Assembly (NCBI GenBank): GCA_018676385.1
Contig: JABHEX010000308.1
Span: 1 to 25,261, forward strand
Length of the DNA stretch: 25,261 nt
Source of the DNA: Akkermansiaceae bacterium
GTDB taxonomy: Bacteria > Verrucomicrobiota > Verrucomicrobiia > Verrucomicrobiales > Akkermansiaceae
Direction of reading: 5' to 3'
Made by a program: the position numbers and the translations under genes
The notes under the pieces: generated by a model
What the model was told of the DNA's origin: nothing
Database searches by the model: none
The model's input: only the letters and a program-made list of their open reading frames with translations
In this document: piece by piece, positions 7,920-16,551 of the stretch
Position numbering within the stretch: the first letter of the stretch is position 1
Layout of the letters: the number at the start of each line of letters is the position of its first letter

Positions 7920-7925
7920 AACGGT

Positions 7926-8780
7926 CTATTTACCTTCGACTTGTATAGCAGATGCACTTCCTGGTAGTAATGCAGGATCTTTTGCGTCGCCATGGTTGTA
8001 CGGTAGAGATGGGCTGTCAGCACGCAGAGAACCAGCAGGAATGGTATCCCTGATGATATGATTCCAACTAGCCATAATATCTAATCCTTCCTTACGCAAC
8101 TTACTGAGGTCACGCTCGTATAACATGAGCCTTTCTAGCACATCACGTGCTTTTACCATTTGCTGAGGCGTCCAGCGCATACTACGAGTTTGATAAAGCA
8201 CTGGAACATTGATAATGATTTTCTCATTTTCAGTCATCCCAACATCAGCACTAAGAATGTGCTGCACCTTGAGATTCGTCTTTTCCCATCCATTAGATAC
8301 ACTGAGAGTTGAATTTGCACGCTTCGCCATAGTGAGCTTACGTGGATCGATCTCGATAGGCGCGCCCGGCATCGCCTCGCTCGACCTGTTGCGTGCACTT
8401 GGCAGCTCGCTGTCAGATGGCACTAACCCTAAGGGAGTTGTCACCCCAACAATTTGCTTGTGTGATGTTTCATGAGGCAGTTGCGTATGCACATTCAGAT
8501 CACTCCGCGCAGATGGAAGCACACTAATTTCCTCAATGACGACCGGCTTGGTAACATAAAGCCAGCATAGCACAGTGGAAAGCAGAGTGCTCACTGCAAG
8601 GAGCCAAGGATAACCTCTCTCAAGTTGACCTTGCCCACGAAGGAAGTTTTTTGAGCCGGAGTGATTATCTAACATAGCACCCACAGATCCGGCAGCCGAA
8701 GATTGTATTACTCCTGTAGATGGATTCTTCTGAACAATCACAATTGGCTCTTGCGTGTTTGGAGCTGGCGGCACTTTCAT
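7926..8780 (-). CDS. Single-pass membrane protein of unknown function (284 aa)
   Basis: There is no N-terminal signal. A polar, presumably cytoplasmic, stretch of about 55 residues precedes one membrane helix (about residues 57-78, YPWLLAVSTLLSTVLCWLYV), then a roughly 200-residue periplasmic part: a bitopic topology like alignment-complex proteins (PilN, GspC, TonB-like). The periplasmic part has a Pro/Ser-rich linker, a beta block including NEKIIINVPVLYQ, and a helical segment (MVKARDVLERLMLYERDLSKL region). Sequence does not identify a family; a link between cytoplasmic and periplasmic parts of the filament machine is plausible but inferred. Confidence 0.65.
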   Translation of the reverse strand: MKVPPAPNTQEPIVIVQKNPSTGVIQSSAAGSVGAMLDNHSGSKNFLRGQGQLERGYPWLLAVSTLLSTVLCWLYVTKPVVIEEISVLPSARSDLNVHTQLPHETSHKQIVGVTTPLGLVPSDSELPSARNRSSEAMPGAPIEIDPRKLTMAKRANSTLSVSNGWEKTNLKVQHILSADVGMTENEKIIINVPVLYQTRSMRWTPQQMVKARDVLERLMLYERDLSKLRKEGLDIMASWNHIIRDTIPAGSLRADSPSLPYNHGDAKDPALLPGSASAIQVEGK

Positions 8781-8806
8781 GTAATGTAAATTGAAGCTTA
8801 GTGTTG

Positions 8807-9280
8807 TTATTTCACTTTAAGTTGAGAATCAGCCCGTATGATAATGACTCTGTGCGATCGTGGCGGCATTTTGACCATTGTGATGCTTTCTCGAGTCACA
8901 CTAATCTGCCTCATCATTTCTGCTTTATTGGACATCGCTTGTACTCCTGCAATGAAATCGATCTGGCCTGATGCCCTAGCTGCTCCAATTCCATCAGATC
9001 GATAAATCTGATAAGCCGTGTAACTGTCTTCACCTGCTGCACGGCAATATACGCGAACCTCAATACCATCAGAATATACGCGATAGACCAGAGGTGTTAT
9101 CACAACGGACATAGCCTCACCTTTTTCCACTTTAATCTTAGAGATCATTTTGTAGGTGCCAATGTGACGGTAACTTGATGGAAGCTTGTTAGGTTTTCGT
9201 TCTTGCGCGACTGAATTCATTACCAGTCCCATGCTGATTATGCCGTATATTGTTAATTTAGAAAATAAATTCGCACTCAT
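8807..9280 (-). CDS. Small exported protein with an 'ITP[FL]V' module (157 aa)
   Basis: The signal is MSANLFSKLTIYGIISMGLVMNSVAQ, with cleavage near VAQ|ER. The mature protein alternates short beta strands (SVVITPLVYRVYSDG, about residues 58-72; EVRVYCRA) with a helical central part and ends in another strand region (HRVIIIRADSQLKV). The GEAMSVVITPLVYRVYSDG segment aligns with 133-151 of the 7239 product, including conserved S, I-T-P, V and D-G. It starts 6 bases after the stop of the pseudopilin gene, so it is in the pilus operon. Function unknown; a periplasmic pilus accessory is the simplest inference. Confidence 0.65.
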   Translation of the reverse strand: MSANLFSKLTIYGIISMGLVMNSVAQERKPNKLPSSYRHIGTYKMISKIKVEKGEAMSVVITPLVYRVYSDGIEVRVYCRAAGEDSYTAYQIYRSDGIGAARASGQIDFIAGVQAMSNKAEMMRQISVTRESITMVKMPPRSHRVIIIRADSQLKVK

Positions 9281-9286
9281 ATATCG

Positions 9287-9700
9287 TTAGTATCTACCCA
9301 CGTCCCACAAACCATCGTCTGAACTTCCTGAAGGATCGTAAGTAGAACCCGCGCCATCTAAAATAATTGGCGGCACCACATCCACTCTAATTGCTAGGTC
9401 AATACCATCCATATTTTCCACGGTGGGTAATGATGTAGCTCCGTCTGACAGATAGGGAATAACCTTCGATGCAGTTAAAGTTGTGGCATTTTCAGTAGGA
9501 TTTTCAGCCAAGTAAGTACGTTGTGCATTGTAGACTCTCCTCAGCTCAACCGCTGCCGCAGATCCAAGCTTCCACTCCTTGTAACCACCAACGACATAGA
9601 GCGATGCGCTTATCAAGGTTACCAGAACCGAAATAACCAAGGTGATTTCAATAAGAGTCATGCCTCGACTCAATTTATACCCCCCTTTAAGATGACTCAT
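9287..9700 (-). CDS. Type II/IV pseudopilin (GspG/GspH-like)
   Basis: The leader MSHLKGGYKLSRG is followed by MTLIEITLVISVLVTLISASL, a canonical class III signal with Gly13, Met+1 and Glu+5; prepilin peptidase would cleave after Gly13. The ATG at 9700 is chosen because it gives a normal basic 13-residue leader; in-frame ATGs at 9706, 9712 and 9733 would lengthen it with hydrophobic residues. The mature part is about 124 residues and ends in a Ser/Gly/Asp-rich stretch (GSTYDPSGSSDDGLWDVGRY) resembling the C-terminal end of GspG-like pseudopilins, which can bind calcium. It is preceded by the small membrane protein gene with an 83+ base gap and followed closely by an exported protein gene. Confidence 0.85.
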   Translation of the reverse strand: MSHLKGGYKLSRGMTLIEITLVISVLVTLISASLYVVGGYKEWKLGSAAAVELRRVYNAQRTYLAENPTENATTLTASKVIPYLSDGATSLPTVENMDGIDLAIRVDVVPPIILDGAGSTYDPSGSSDDGLWDVGRY

Positions 9701-9816
9701 TGTCATTACCATATACGAAAGATAATCTAGCATAGTCTGAAATCATGAAAATAAAAAAATACTCGCTACAATGTACTGCTATCGCTTTTAACTTATAAAT
9801 CCCTGCTTTTGCTTCG

Positions 9817-10236
9817 TCACATGCCACTCTTAAGCTCATTAATTGTATCCATAATAGTGGTCATCAATTCCTTATTCTGAATTAATAGCATGACTCCATA
9901 GACAGCAAAGCTGATGATAGACATAGTGAAAAACCGAAGAATCCACATGTAAGTGAAGCTTTTTCCCTTTGGTGATATATGTTTATTATACCAATAGTTA
10001 CCCTCAACCACGTGGGTTGCATGCATGATCTGATTTTCCTTGAGGCACACTAGAACCTGATCTGCAATTTTGTTATCCTTAACCGTGATTCGGTAACGAT
10101 AATCACCTGACTTTTTTTGTTCCACTTCATCAACCTCTGCTCCAGATGGCAGCTCATCGGGAATACGTAAGGTGAATATCTGCGTTTCATAAATGAAACG
10201 TTCCTTTAACCATCGGTCAAGTAAGGTAAGTTGCAT
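9817..10236 (-). CDS. Small single-pass membrane protein in the pilus operon (139 aa)
   Basis: The first 95 residues are soluble and mixed alpha/beta (IFTLRIPDELPSGAEVDEVE; GDYRYRITVKDNKIADQVL), with a compact pattern like a small cytoplasmic or periplasmic domain. One membrane helix follows at about 98-119 (WILRFFTMSIISFAVYGVMLLI), then a 20-residue tail. No family is recognised. The gene lies 21 bases downstream of the GspF-like gene and upstream of the pseudopilin gene, so it probably serves the inner-membrane platform. The ATG has no Shine-Dalgarno sequence. Confidence 0.65.
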   Translation of the reverse strand: MQLTLLDRWLKERFIYETQIFTLRIPDELPSGAEVDEVEQKKSGDYRYRITVKDNKIADQVLVCLKENQIMHATHVVEGNYWYNKHISPKGKSFTYMWILRFFTMSIISFAVYGVMLLIQNKELMTTIMDTINELKSGM

Positions 10237-10257
10237 ATCAAATTAGTCTAAATTAAT

Positions 10258-11397
10258 CTACATCGCATCCTGCATCATCTGTGGACCCATTAGAAAAATC
10301 GGCATAAATGTTCCGAGAAATACAGCAGCAATGAGCATCACGGCGATGATCATCACACTAAAACTAACAAACTGACTGAAGTCATCCATTAGTTGTTCAG
10401 CATCTTCTTCAAACATTTCCGCAAGCATACTCATCTGGGTATCAATCGATGCAGACTTCTCTCCAATGGCGAGCATGTGTACTACTTGAGGATCCACCGA
10501 CGTGTATTTAGCAAAAGCAGAAGATAATGGCACACCTGATTTTTCATACATATCTGCAGCTTTTCGAAGTTCACGATGGAAAGGTGTTGTCTTCACACTG
10601 TTTGCCGCAACTCTAAGAGACTTTGCTAAGTTAATACCATTTGAATATAAAAGCTTGATTGTTGATAGGATCGTCATCTGGCGCAAACTCATGACCATCA
10701 TGCGAACTACTCGGAATTTTGCCATAGCAAGATTCATAAGAGTGTTCTTTACCATGTTAGATTTCCATACAGTGACTACTACCGCAATGAGAATCATTAT
10801 AACTAACGGCCAAGTTTTCTGCACAACGTGACTCACTTTAAAAGACAGCGCAACGAGACCTTTCGCCTCCATACTCCCCATCATTTTTTCTACTTGGGGA
10901 ACAATCTTAACTTGGGAAGCAATGAATGCCCCTATGAGTATTGGAATAACGACACAGGGCATCATTACTAGCTTGCGTATTTTTTTTCGAAAAAACAAAT
11001 CGCTCTTGATGCGTTTACCTAGTTCAGCAAATGCAACATCAAGCTGGCCAGCATCACCACCTGCTTGAACAAGACCAATCGTCATGTCATCAAATTTTTG
11101 AGACCTCCTAAAAGCAACGTGAATTGGGATACCTTTGTTAATGTCCACATTAATTTGTGTTAATGCTTTAACCAAATCTTTGTTAGGGTGCCCGTGAGCG
11201 TAATATTTAATTGCATCCGCAGTGTTAATCTGTGCGCGCAACATTGATGACAATGAGCGGAACATCTGCACCAACTCCTTCTTTTTGAATGGCCTGACCC
11301 TAGCCGCAAAAAAAGTAGATTTTGGGTTTTCTTTAGGCTCTATCTTTTTTTCTCTGCGTGATCTTACTGACTGCGCTATGGTAGAATTTTCACTCAT
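10258..11397 (-). CDS. Inner-membrane platform protein, PilC/GspF family
   Basis: This polytopic protein is the platform around which the assembly ATPase acts. After a basic N-terminus of about 37 residues come two repeated T2SSF domains: about 40-165 (ELVQMFRSLSSMLRAQINTADAI, then VQAGGDAGQLDVAFAEL and a membrane segment at about 143-165) and about 238-370 (RQMTILSTIKLLYSNGINLAKSL region, IGEKSASIDTQMSMLA, last membrane segment at about 347-370). A third membrane segment lies at 196-212. The paired 'GG..xG.L' motifs (AGGDAGQLD; GEKSASIDT) are the GspF/PilC signature. At 379 residues it is near the usual 400. It starts 6 bases after the stop of the ATPase gene. Whether PilC- or GspF-like cannot be told from sequence. 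Confidence 0.93.
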   Translation of the reverse strand: MSENSTIAQSVRSRREKKIEPKENPKSTFFAARVRPFKKKELVQMFRSLSSMLRAQINTADAIKYYAHGHPNKDLVKALTQINVDINKGIPIHVAFRRSQKFDDMTIGLVQAGGDAGQLDVAFAELGKRIKSDLFFRKKIRKLVMMPCVVIPILIGAFIASQVKIVPQVEKMMGSMEAKGLVALSFKVSHVVQKTWPLVIMILIAVVVTVWKSNMVKNTLMNLAMAKFRVVRMMVMSLRQMTILSTIKLLYSNGINLAKSLRVAANSVKTTPFHRELRKAADMYEKSGVPLSSAFAKYTSVDPQVVHMLAIGEKSASIDTQMSMLAEMFEEDAEQLMDDFSQFVSFSVMIIAVMLIAAVFLGTFMPIFLMGPQMMQDAM

Positions 11398-11403
11398 CGT
11401 TCA

Positions 11404-13095
11404 TTAGTCGTCTGTGCTCATATCAATCATCTTTCCAAGAGCAGCAAGATCTGTTTTCCCTTCGGCAAGGAGTTTCAATCCGTTATTTCTTAAATTGGGT
11501 AAAATCCCATCTTCCTGTATTTTTAATTCCAATTCGTATGGTGTAATTTCACCCTTAGAAAGCATATCTGATACTTTAGGCGTAATAGGAATAATCTCTA
11601 AAATCGCCGTCCTACCTGAGTAGCCAGATCCATGACACTCTTGGCATCCGTCCGGTAAATGTGCGTAAACAACACGAGTCCCCCAAGAATCGTCAAGCCC
11701 ATAGATCATACGCTCTTTGCTTCGAATCCCCTGCTGCTCCATTTTGCAATATGGACAAAGCACCTTGATCAAACGCTGTGCACATGCCGCTTTCAATGTT
11801 TGCGCAATTTTCCAACGCTCAATACCCAACTGCTCAAAACGCTCGATGATTTGCGATGCACGTGGGGTATGGATAGTTGTCAGAACCTTGTGCCCAGTAA
11901 CGGCTGCCTCAATTGCCAATTCAGCGGACTCAATGTCCCGAACCTCACCCATCAGAATAATATCTGGATCAGATCGCATAAAACTCGCAATCATAGGTTT
12001 GAACTCACCAGGATTTCTGAGGTCACAGTGAGTCACCCCTGGAATCTCATCCTCAACCGGGTTTTCTAGTGTTAAAATGTTAACATCGGGCGTATTCATT
12101 TCCCGCAGAATCGCATTCAACGTAGTAGATTTACCTGATCCTGTTGGGCCACTCATCACGATGATACCCGCTGGTATTCTCATTACTTTGTCCATGGCAA
12201 GCAGGGTCGCATCGTCAAAAGCCAGTGAACCCTTGCCCAGAGTCACATCGAGGTGACCTTTATCAAGCAAGCGCATGGTGATATGATAACCTCGATACGT
12301 TCTGTGGCGCTCGTATCTGATGTCAATAGGGCGTCGGAAATAGGAAATTGTGAAACGCCCGGAAATTCCAGGTGTTGTGTTTCTGATCTCGGCAGGAAGC
12401 TTCATTAGGTTCAGCAGGTAGGCATCCAACCGATCCTTCAGCTTCATCGGAATTTCGATTTTTCTGCCAATATCTCCATCGACCCTAAACGCATAATAAA
12501 AGCTCTCTTTTTCGACTTTAAAGTGAACGTCTGATGCTCGTTGCTTGACCGCACTGGCCATAATAGTGGCAATCAGTTGCGCCATGGGTTCTTCATAATC
12601 AGTCGTGACATCAAAGTCTTTGATTTTGTCATCGGTATCTTCAACCTGAATTGCCTCAAGCTCATCTCGGCTGGGCCCAGCATTTCCAGAAACCGCTTCA
12701 ATGGTGCGACTAATTTCAGAGTTGAGCGTAACTATTTTAACTATCTCCAGTTCAGGAAATCGCATCGCCACGTATTCATCTGCGGCTGTGCTCCAAGGGT
12801 TGGAAATCGCAATGATGATTTTGTTCTCATCAACGCAAAGCGGCGCGAATCCGCCACGAGTTAACACGGAGGGATCACATTTATCGAGCAGATTACCTTC
12901 ACCAAATTCTGCAACCTTGGGGAAAAAGGGTATATTGTTAATCTTGGCAAGTACAGCCATAAAAACCCCCTTGGTCACTTTTGCCTCAATCTGACCCGAG
13001 TCAATTGACATGAGCGATGGATCATGCTCCGCGAGAGTCTGCATGATCTGCTTACTAATGAGCGTGTTAAACCTTATGCCATCGAATTCAATCAT
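11404..13095 (-). CDS. Filament extension ATPase, PilB/GspE family
   Basis: This cytoplasmic hexameric ATPase powers pilin polymerisation. Domains in order: MshEN-type N-domain (about 35-135, IPFFPKVAEFG...VDENKIIIAISNPWS); N2 PAS-like domain starting at ASDVHFK (187-193); RecA-like core with Walker A GPTGSGKST (316-324), Asp box LTLENPVED (341-349), Walker B DIILMGEVRD (378-387) and His box TGHKVLTTIHT (400-410); zinc-binding pairs CPYC (447-450) and CQEC (484-487), typical of extension rather than retraction ATPases. At 563 residues it is full length. It is preceded by the 208-residue gene at 13100, which resembles another N-domain, and followed by the platform gene. Confidence 0.96.
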   Translation of the reverse strand: MIEFDGIRFNTLISKQIMQTLAEHDPSLMSIDSGQIEAKVTKGVFMAVLAKINNIPFFPKVAEFGEGNLLDKCDPSVLTRGGFAPLCVDENKIIIAISNPWSTAADEYVAMRFPELEIVKIVTLNSEISRTIEAVSGNAGPSRDELEAIQVEDTDDKIKDFDVTTDYEEPMAQLIATIMASAVKQRASDVHFKVEKESFYYAFRVDGDIGRKIEIPMKLKDRLDAYLLNLMKLPAEIRNTTPGISGRFTISYFRRPIDIRYERHRTYRGYHITMRLLDKGHLDVTLGKGSLAFDDATLLAMDKVMRIPAGIIVMSGPTGSGKSTTLNAILREMNTPDVNILTLENPVEDEIPGVTHCDLRNPGEFKPMIASFMRSDPDIILMGEVRDIESAELAIEAAVTGHKVLTTIHTPRASQIIERFEQLGIERWKIAQTLKAACAQRLIKVLCPYCKMEQQGIRSKERMIYGLDDSWGTRVVYAHLPDGCQECHGSGYSGRTAILEIIPITPKVSDMLSKGEITPYELELKIQEDGILPNLRNNGLKLLAEGKTDLAALGKMIDMSTDD

Positions 13096-13099
13096 TGTC

Positions 13100-13726
13100 T
13101 TATACGTCTTGTCTAAAGTGTTTTTGGCACATTTTGGCCCAGCCTAAATAATCCAAACGTATGTTATGCATTATCGGCTGAACTCCTGTTTTATTTTTGA
13201 TATTCTCTTTGATATGGGTGATAATGGTATCAGCAAAATACGAATTAATTGATGCAATCCCAATGACATCCAAATCCTCAGCAAAGGCGATTGGTACTAG
13301 CATTAATTTGCAAATTACGTGAATCTCTGGGTGATTCTCATAAAGAGTCGTCGGCGGGATCAACCGAGCCGCGAAGGGCACACGCGCCGGAGCAAAGGGT
13401 AGTGAGCCACTCAATTTAGATGAAATCATTTCAACACTAGCATCAAGCATATCACCACCACCCGCACGTAGTCGAGCGAGGCTCATAATAGGGTCGGCAC
13501 CCTGCCCTAGTTGCCATCTACTCTGAACCTTGTTAGCTACCTGACTGCAATCCTCTGCGGAGGCCAAATTATGCTGCTGAAGCATCTCAAGGGTACGGCT
13601 TAGAGCATGCCCCAGCACTGATGAAACTTCCGGGCTAAGGTCGGAAAACTGGTTAACCTGCTTGGGAACCTCGACGGCACCCGACTCAGTAACAGCTTCC
13701 TCATCACGGTGTGGTTGAATGTTCAC
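13100..13726 (-). CDS. Small protein resembling a stand-alone GspE/PilB N-terminal domain (208 aa)
   Basis: The start is GTG at 13726; no upstream in-frame ATG is available. The protein has no signal peptide or membrane segment and is presumably cytoplasmic. The C-terminal part (about residues 130-208) shows 'KLMLVPIAFAEDLDVIGIASINSY', then a helix and 'KTGVQPIMHNIRLDYLGWAKM', which follows the layout of the second half of a T2SSE N-domain/MshEN (basic strand, 'lxVAmaDP', helix, 'GxxvexvlaxxxDi'). The N-terminal half is helical and Ser/Gln/Leu-rich. It lies 4 bases before the complete PilB/GspE gene. It may be a detached adaptor domain linking the ATPase to PilM/GspL or a regulator. The domain match is by eye and weak. 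Confidence 0.5.
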   Translation of the reverse strand: MNIQPHRDEEAVTESGAVEVPKQVNQFSDLSPEVSSVLGHALSRTLEMLQQHNLASAEDCSQVANKVQSRWQLGQGADPIMSLARLRAGGGDMLDASVEMISSKLSGSLPFAPARVPFAARLIPPTTLYENHPEIHVICKLMLVPIAFAEDLDVIGIASINSYFADTIITHIKENIKNKTGVQPIMHNIRLDYLGWAKMCQKHFRQDV

Positions 13727-13747
13727 TAATGAAAATAGTCGTTCGAG

Positions 13748-15376
13748 TTAAGGTTGTGGATACAGGGGAGCAGGCATGTTCTTCATCCCACGAATCGTGC
13801 GACGAAGATTCGGCTCATGTGCTGGTCCTGGGTTCTTGTCATCCACCCAGTTATGCCCTGGCTGCACGCTCATCGTTTTACTCAGACGCGAGCTAGTGTT
13901 GTTATTACCCTTCGCAGATGATGGATTATATGATGTCGGAGTGACAACAAAGATCAAACTGGATTGCTCTTTACTCGTATTTTTAGACTTAAAGAAGAAG
14001 TTGAGAAACGGGATATCTCCTAATAATGGAACCTTATTCTTACCTTTTGTATCAACCAAACCATAGAAGCCACCAATAATGAGCGAATGCCCATCAGGAA
14101 TACGTGCGATTGATTTAACTGTCGCCTCGCTAACACGTGGGTAAATATTACCCGAGGCACCTTGGACGTTCTCTACGATCTGAGCATTACGGGGACGCAT
14201 ATCCATACGAATAGTTCCATCAGGCAGCAAACTTGGGCGCACGGTAATCGTCACGCCGATTTCACGAGTTTTCTCAGGATCCGTAGAGTCATTTTCGTCT
14301 ATGGTGTATCGGACCTTGTCCGTTACATTTGTGCCTGATGCTGTCTCGCGTATTTCCGAAGTAATAATGGGCACTCGGTCAATTAACGCAACACTGGCTA
14401 CCTCGTTGTCCTCGGTAATAACCACTGGGTTTGATTTCTGATTTACCATATTAGCATCATTTAGTGCGCGCAACACCCCTCCCACCTGTATGGGAGAGAG
14501 AATGAGGTTGCTGGTAACATCAGGCACATCTGATCCCGTAGTTCCACCACTTGGCAGCGGCGACTGAGTCATGGGAGAGGATTCTGACCAGTTTGACGGC
14601 AATCCAAAAACGCTATTAAGGCTGCGAGCAATATCTACGGAGACACCATTGTCACGGAGTGACTTCGACCAATCCATACCTTTTGCCTGACCAACTCTAC
14701 TATTTACCCGAAGTATCTTCACTTCCACAACTATTTGCCCCTTGGGCCGATCAATTTTTTTCAACAGCCTATCAACCATTTCGATGTGCTGAATAGTATC
14801 AATAACGACAATTGTACTCGTCTTGGGCTCAAAATTTACAATTCCACGTCCAGGAGTAAGCAGTGGCTGAATAAGTGCTTTGATTTGTTCGATGTCAGTC
14901 GCACGCATGTAGCGCAGTGTGTATGTCCACTCTTTGGCTGGTAGTTGTTGGAGCTGCTCCTCCATCATGGCATAGACCGTATTTCCTCTCACATACATCC
15001 TCAGGCCATACTGAAATGCGAGTTCCTCCATTTGTTTTAAGGGCGCAGTATCGCCATTGAGATGTCCGGTCACCTTGTAGTCATCAATATTTAACTTATT
15101 ATTGTGAAAGTATTGTTTACCCGCACGCTTGGCAAGGAGTTGAAAAATATTGTTAATGCTTGCATCCTTAATCAGGAAACCTCCGTCATCCTCTGCAATA
15201 GGGTTCTCGTCGACTACGTCAGCTTCATCATTCCCTGCTCTAGGGGCTGCTCCAGGGGCTGCTCTGGGGCCAATCTCAGGCGGGTCAACGTTTACGGCGG
15301 CGGCTCCACCAGACTGTCCATATGTCAGGGTGATGGACACCAGTCCAATGAGTATTAGAATAATTGTATTTTTCAT
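13748..15376 (-). CDS. Outer-membrane secretin, PilQ/GspD family
   Basis: Signal peptide MKNTIILILIGLVSITLTYG (cleaved near YG|QS), then a Gly/Ala/Pro-rich linker (residues 22-62). Periplasmic N-domains follow: an N0/STN-like domain around 66-140 (FLIKDASINNIFQLLAKRAG) and an N1/NolW-like domain at about 150-210 (TYTLRYMRATDIEQIKALIQP; STIVVIDTIQHIEMVDRLLKKID). The secretin core runs from about 215 to 480 and ends with the signature VPLLGDIPFLNFFF (449-462) and FVVTP. It multimerises to a gated pore for the filament or substrates. It is short for a secretin (542 residues) and has no obvious AMIN domains. A C-terminal tail of about 60 residues (Asn/Pro-rich) could be an S-domain or linker. It is preceded by the PilP-like gene. 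Confidence 0.94.
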   Translation of the reverse strand: MKNTIILILIGLVSITLTYGQSGGAAAVNVDPPEIGPRAAPGAAPRAGNDEADVVDENPIAEDDGGFLIKDASINNIFQLLAKRAGKQYFHNNKLNIDDYKVTGHLNGDTAPLKQMEELAFQYGLRMYVRGNTVYAMMEEQLQQLPAKEWTYTLRYMRATDIEQIKALIQPLLTPGRGIVNFEPKTSTIVVIDTIQHIEMVDRLLKKIDRPKGQIVVEVKILRVNSRVGQAKGMDWSKSLRDNGVSVDIARSLNSVFGLPSNWSESSPMTQSPLPSGGTTGSDVPDVTSNLILSPIQVGGVLRALNDANMVNQKSNPVVITEDNEVASVALIDRVPIITSEIRETASGTNVTDKVRYTIDENDSTDPEKTREIGVTITVRPSLLPDGTIRMDMRPRNAQIVENVQGASGNIYPRVSEATVKSIARIPDGHSLIIGGFYGLVDTKGKNKVPLLGDIPFLNFFFKSKNTSKEQSSLIFVVTPTSYNPSSAKGNNNTSSRLSKTMSVQPGHNWVDDKNPGPAHEPNLRRTIRGMKNMPAPLYPQP

Positions 15377-15394
15377 AATTTTACAAGGGTGTGG

Positions 15395-16027
15395 CTATTT
15401 ATTTCGGTTATTTTCGTTGTTTCTGGTGGGGACGGTAGGAGATGCTAAAAGCAGCGGGCTCTTGTCTTTTTTACTAGCTGGCACAACACCAGGCACTGAC
15501 AGAATACTTGAATTTCGGCTTATTCCGGGAGGCAGAGCGTTCAGGTTTCTTACTACCTGTTCGCCAGTATCAATATCTTTGAAAACGATGCGACTTGGCT
15601 TCACTGTTATAATTTTCAGATTGAATTGGCGTTGGCCACGGATGACGCGTAACTCATCACCAGCACGAAACTCGCGCGACCCAATAATGAACTTATTCTC
15701 TGAGGCAACTACCGCATTGATCTTTATTGCCTTAATCGCATTACGAAATGCACCCGGCTTAAGTTTTTCATTAGATTTTTGAGCAACTTTAACGTTAGGA
15801 TTCTGAGACATCCCAAACGGCCCGATCTTTCGCTCCGCCATGGGAAGCTTACCACGCATTTCTCTGATCCAATCAGCTTTCGCGTCACCGATTAGCTTTC
15901 GGCTACTGCTTTCATTAAATGCCGAATTATCGGCGCTCATATTAGGATTACTGTTATCCTGTGCCATGACCGGATTCATGGCAAGCAGTAGACCAAATAA
16001 AGCACCCGATATTAGTTGCCTGTCCAT
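15395..16027 (-). CDS. PilP/GspC-like periplasmic protein (210 aa)
   Basis: The signal peptide MDRQLISGALFGLLLAMNPVMA has a cleavable-looking site before QDNS. A disordered Asn/Ser-rich stretch leads to a compact beta domain at about 96-170 containing AIKINAVVASENKFIIGSREFRAG and FNLKIITVKPSRIVFKDIDTG. The order 'INAVxxxENKFIIGSREFRxGDEL...IKITxVKPSRIVF' matches the small barrel of the PilP/GspC homology region, which contacts the secretin N0 domain. This is supported by its position next to the secretin gene. The homology is judged by eye. The start overlaps the end of the PilO/GspM-like gene by 16 bases. Positionally this is the Amuc_1099 counterpart if synteny holds. Confidence 0.6.
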   Translation of the reverse strand: MDRQLISGALFGLLLAMNPVMAQDNSNPNMSADNSAFNESSSRKLIGDAKADWIREMRGKLPMAERKIGPFGMSQNPNVKVAQKSNEKLKPGAFRNAIKAIKINAVVASENKFIIGSREFRAGDELRVIRGQRQFNLKIITVKPSRIVFKDIDTGEQVVRNLNALPPGISRNSSILSVPGVVPASKKDKSPLLLASPTVPTRNNENNRNK

Positions 16028-16551
16028 ACGGTAAATGTTGTTTCGAAGTTAATAGAATCGCTGTTTGTATCAGGAGTTATCGTTAGTGAATCCAACTGCA
16101 TATTAGGTAATTTTGTCTCCATTTCTAACAAGGCTAATTGCATGGCGCGGTATGTGGCAGAAAAGGACATGTTCACTTGGCTGGCAGGCTGATCGATTCC
16201 TTTACCGATCCCATCACTATAGTTTATCCAGTTGTGCGACGTTTTCGTTAATTCCTTGCCACTGAATTTCTCTTCAGCAGCTTGCCAGTGTTGAAGAAAC
16301 GTGCCACGCGTCTCAGTGTTGAGTAAATAATCCCATTCTTTAGTATACGCTTTTGTTTTTCGAACCTGTTCTTGCAGCCCCATTGTTTGCTTGATGGCCA
16401 CTTGAGCCTTATCATACCCTTTCTTTTTTTTCCTATATTCGGCGGATGTTGATGAAGACATATAGAGAGCTATACCCGCCAATAAAACCATGAATAGACA
16501 TGGAATAACAATACCAAAAATAGTCACTGGTTGTTTGTAATAATCGCTCAT
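16012..16551 (-). CDS. PilO/GspM-like alignment protein, positional counterpart of Amuc_1100 (179 aa)
   Basis: A short cytoplasmic N-terminus and one membrane helix (about residues 11-31, IFGIVIPCLFMVLLAGIALYM) are followed by a basic coiled-coil stretch (about 37-70, AEYRKKKKGYDKAQVAIKQT) and a ferredoxin-like domain of about 110 residues with LLEMETKLPNMQLDSLTITP. This is the architecture of PilO and GspM. It lies between the GspL-like gene (4-base overlap at 16548-16551) and the PilP-like gene. The order pilin / PilM-like / this gene / PilP-like / secretin equals that of Amuc_1102-1098 in Akkermansia muciniphila, making it the positional counterpart of Amuc_1100, though much shorter (about 180 versus over 300 residues). 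The PilO link is architectural; the Amuc_1100 link is from synteny. Confidence 0.7.
   Translation of the reverse strand: MSDYYKQPVTIFGIVIPCLFMVLLAGIALYMSSSTSAEYRKKKKGYDKAQVAIKQTMGLQEQVRKTKAYTKEWDYLLNTETRGTFLQHWQAAEEKFSGKELTKTSHNWINYSDGIGKGIDQPASQVNMSFSATYRAMQLALLEMETKLPNMQLDSLTITPDTNSDSINFETTFTVWTGN

Noticed and set aside
11414..12994. Several plus-strand open frames opposite the extension ATPase gene
   Set aside because: They are antisense to a well-supported ATPase with all motifs, lack domains, and have no start context of their own.
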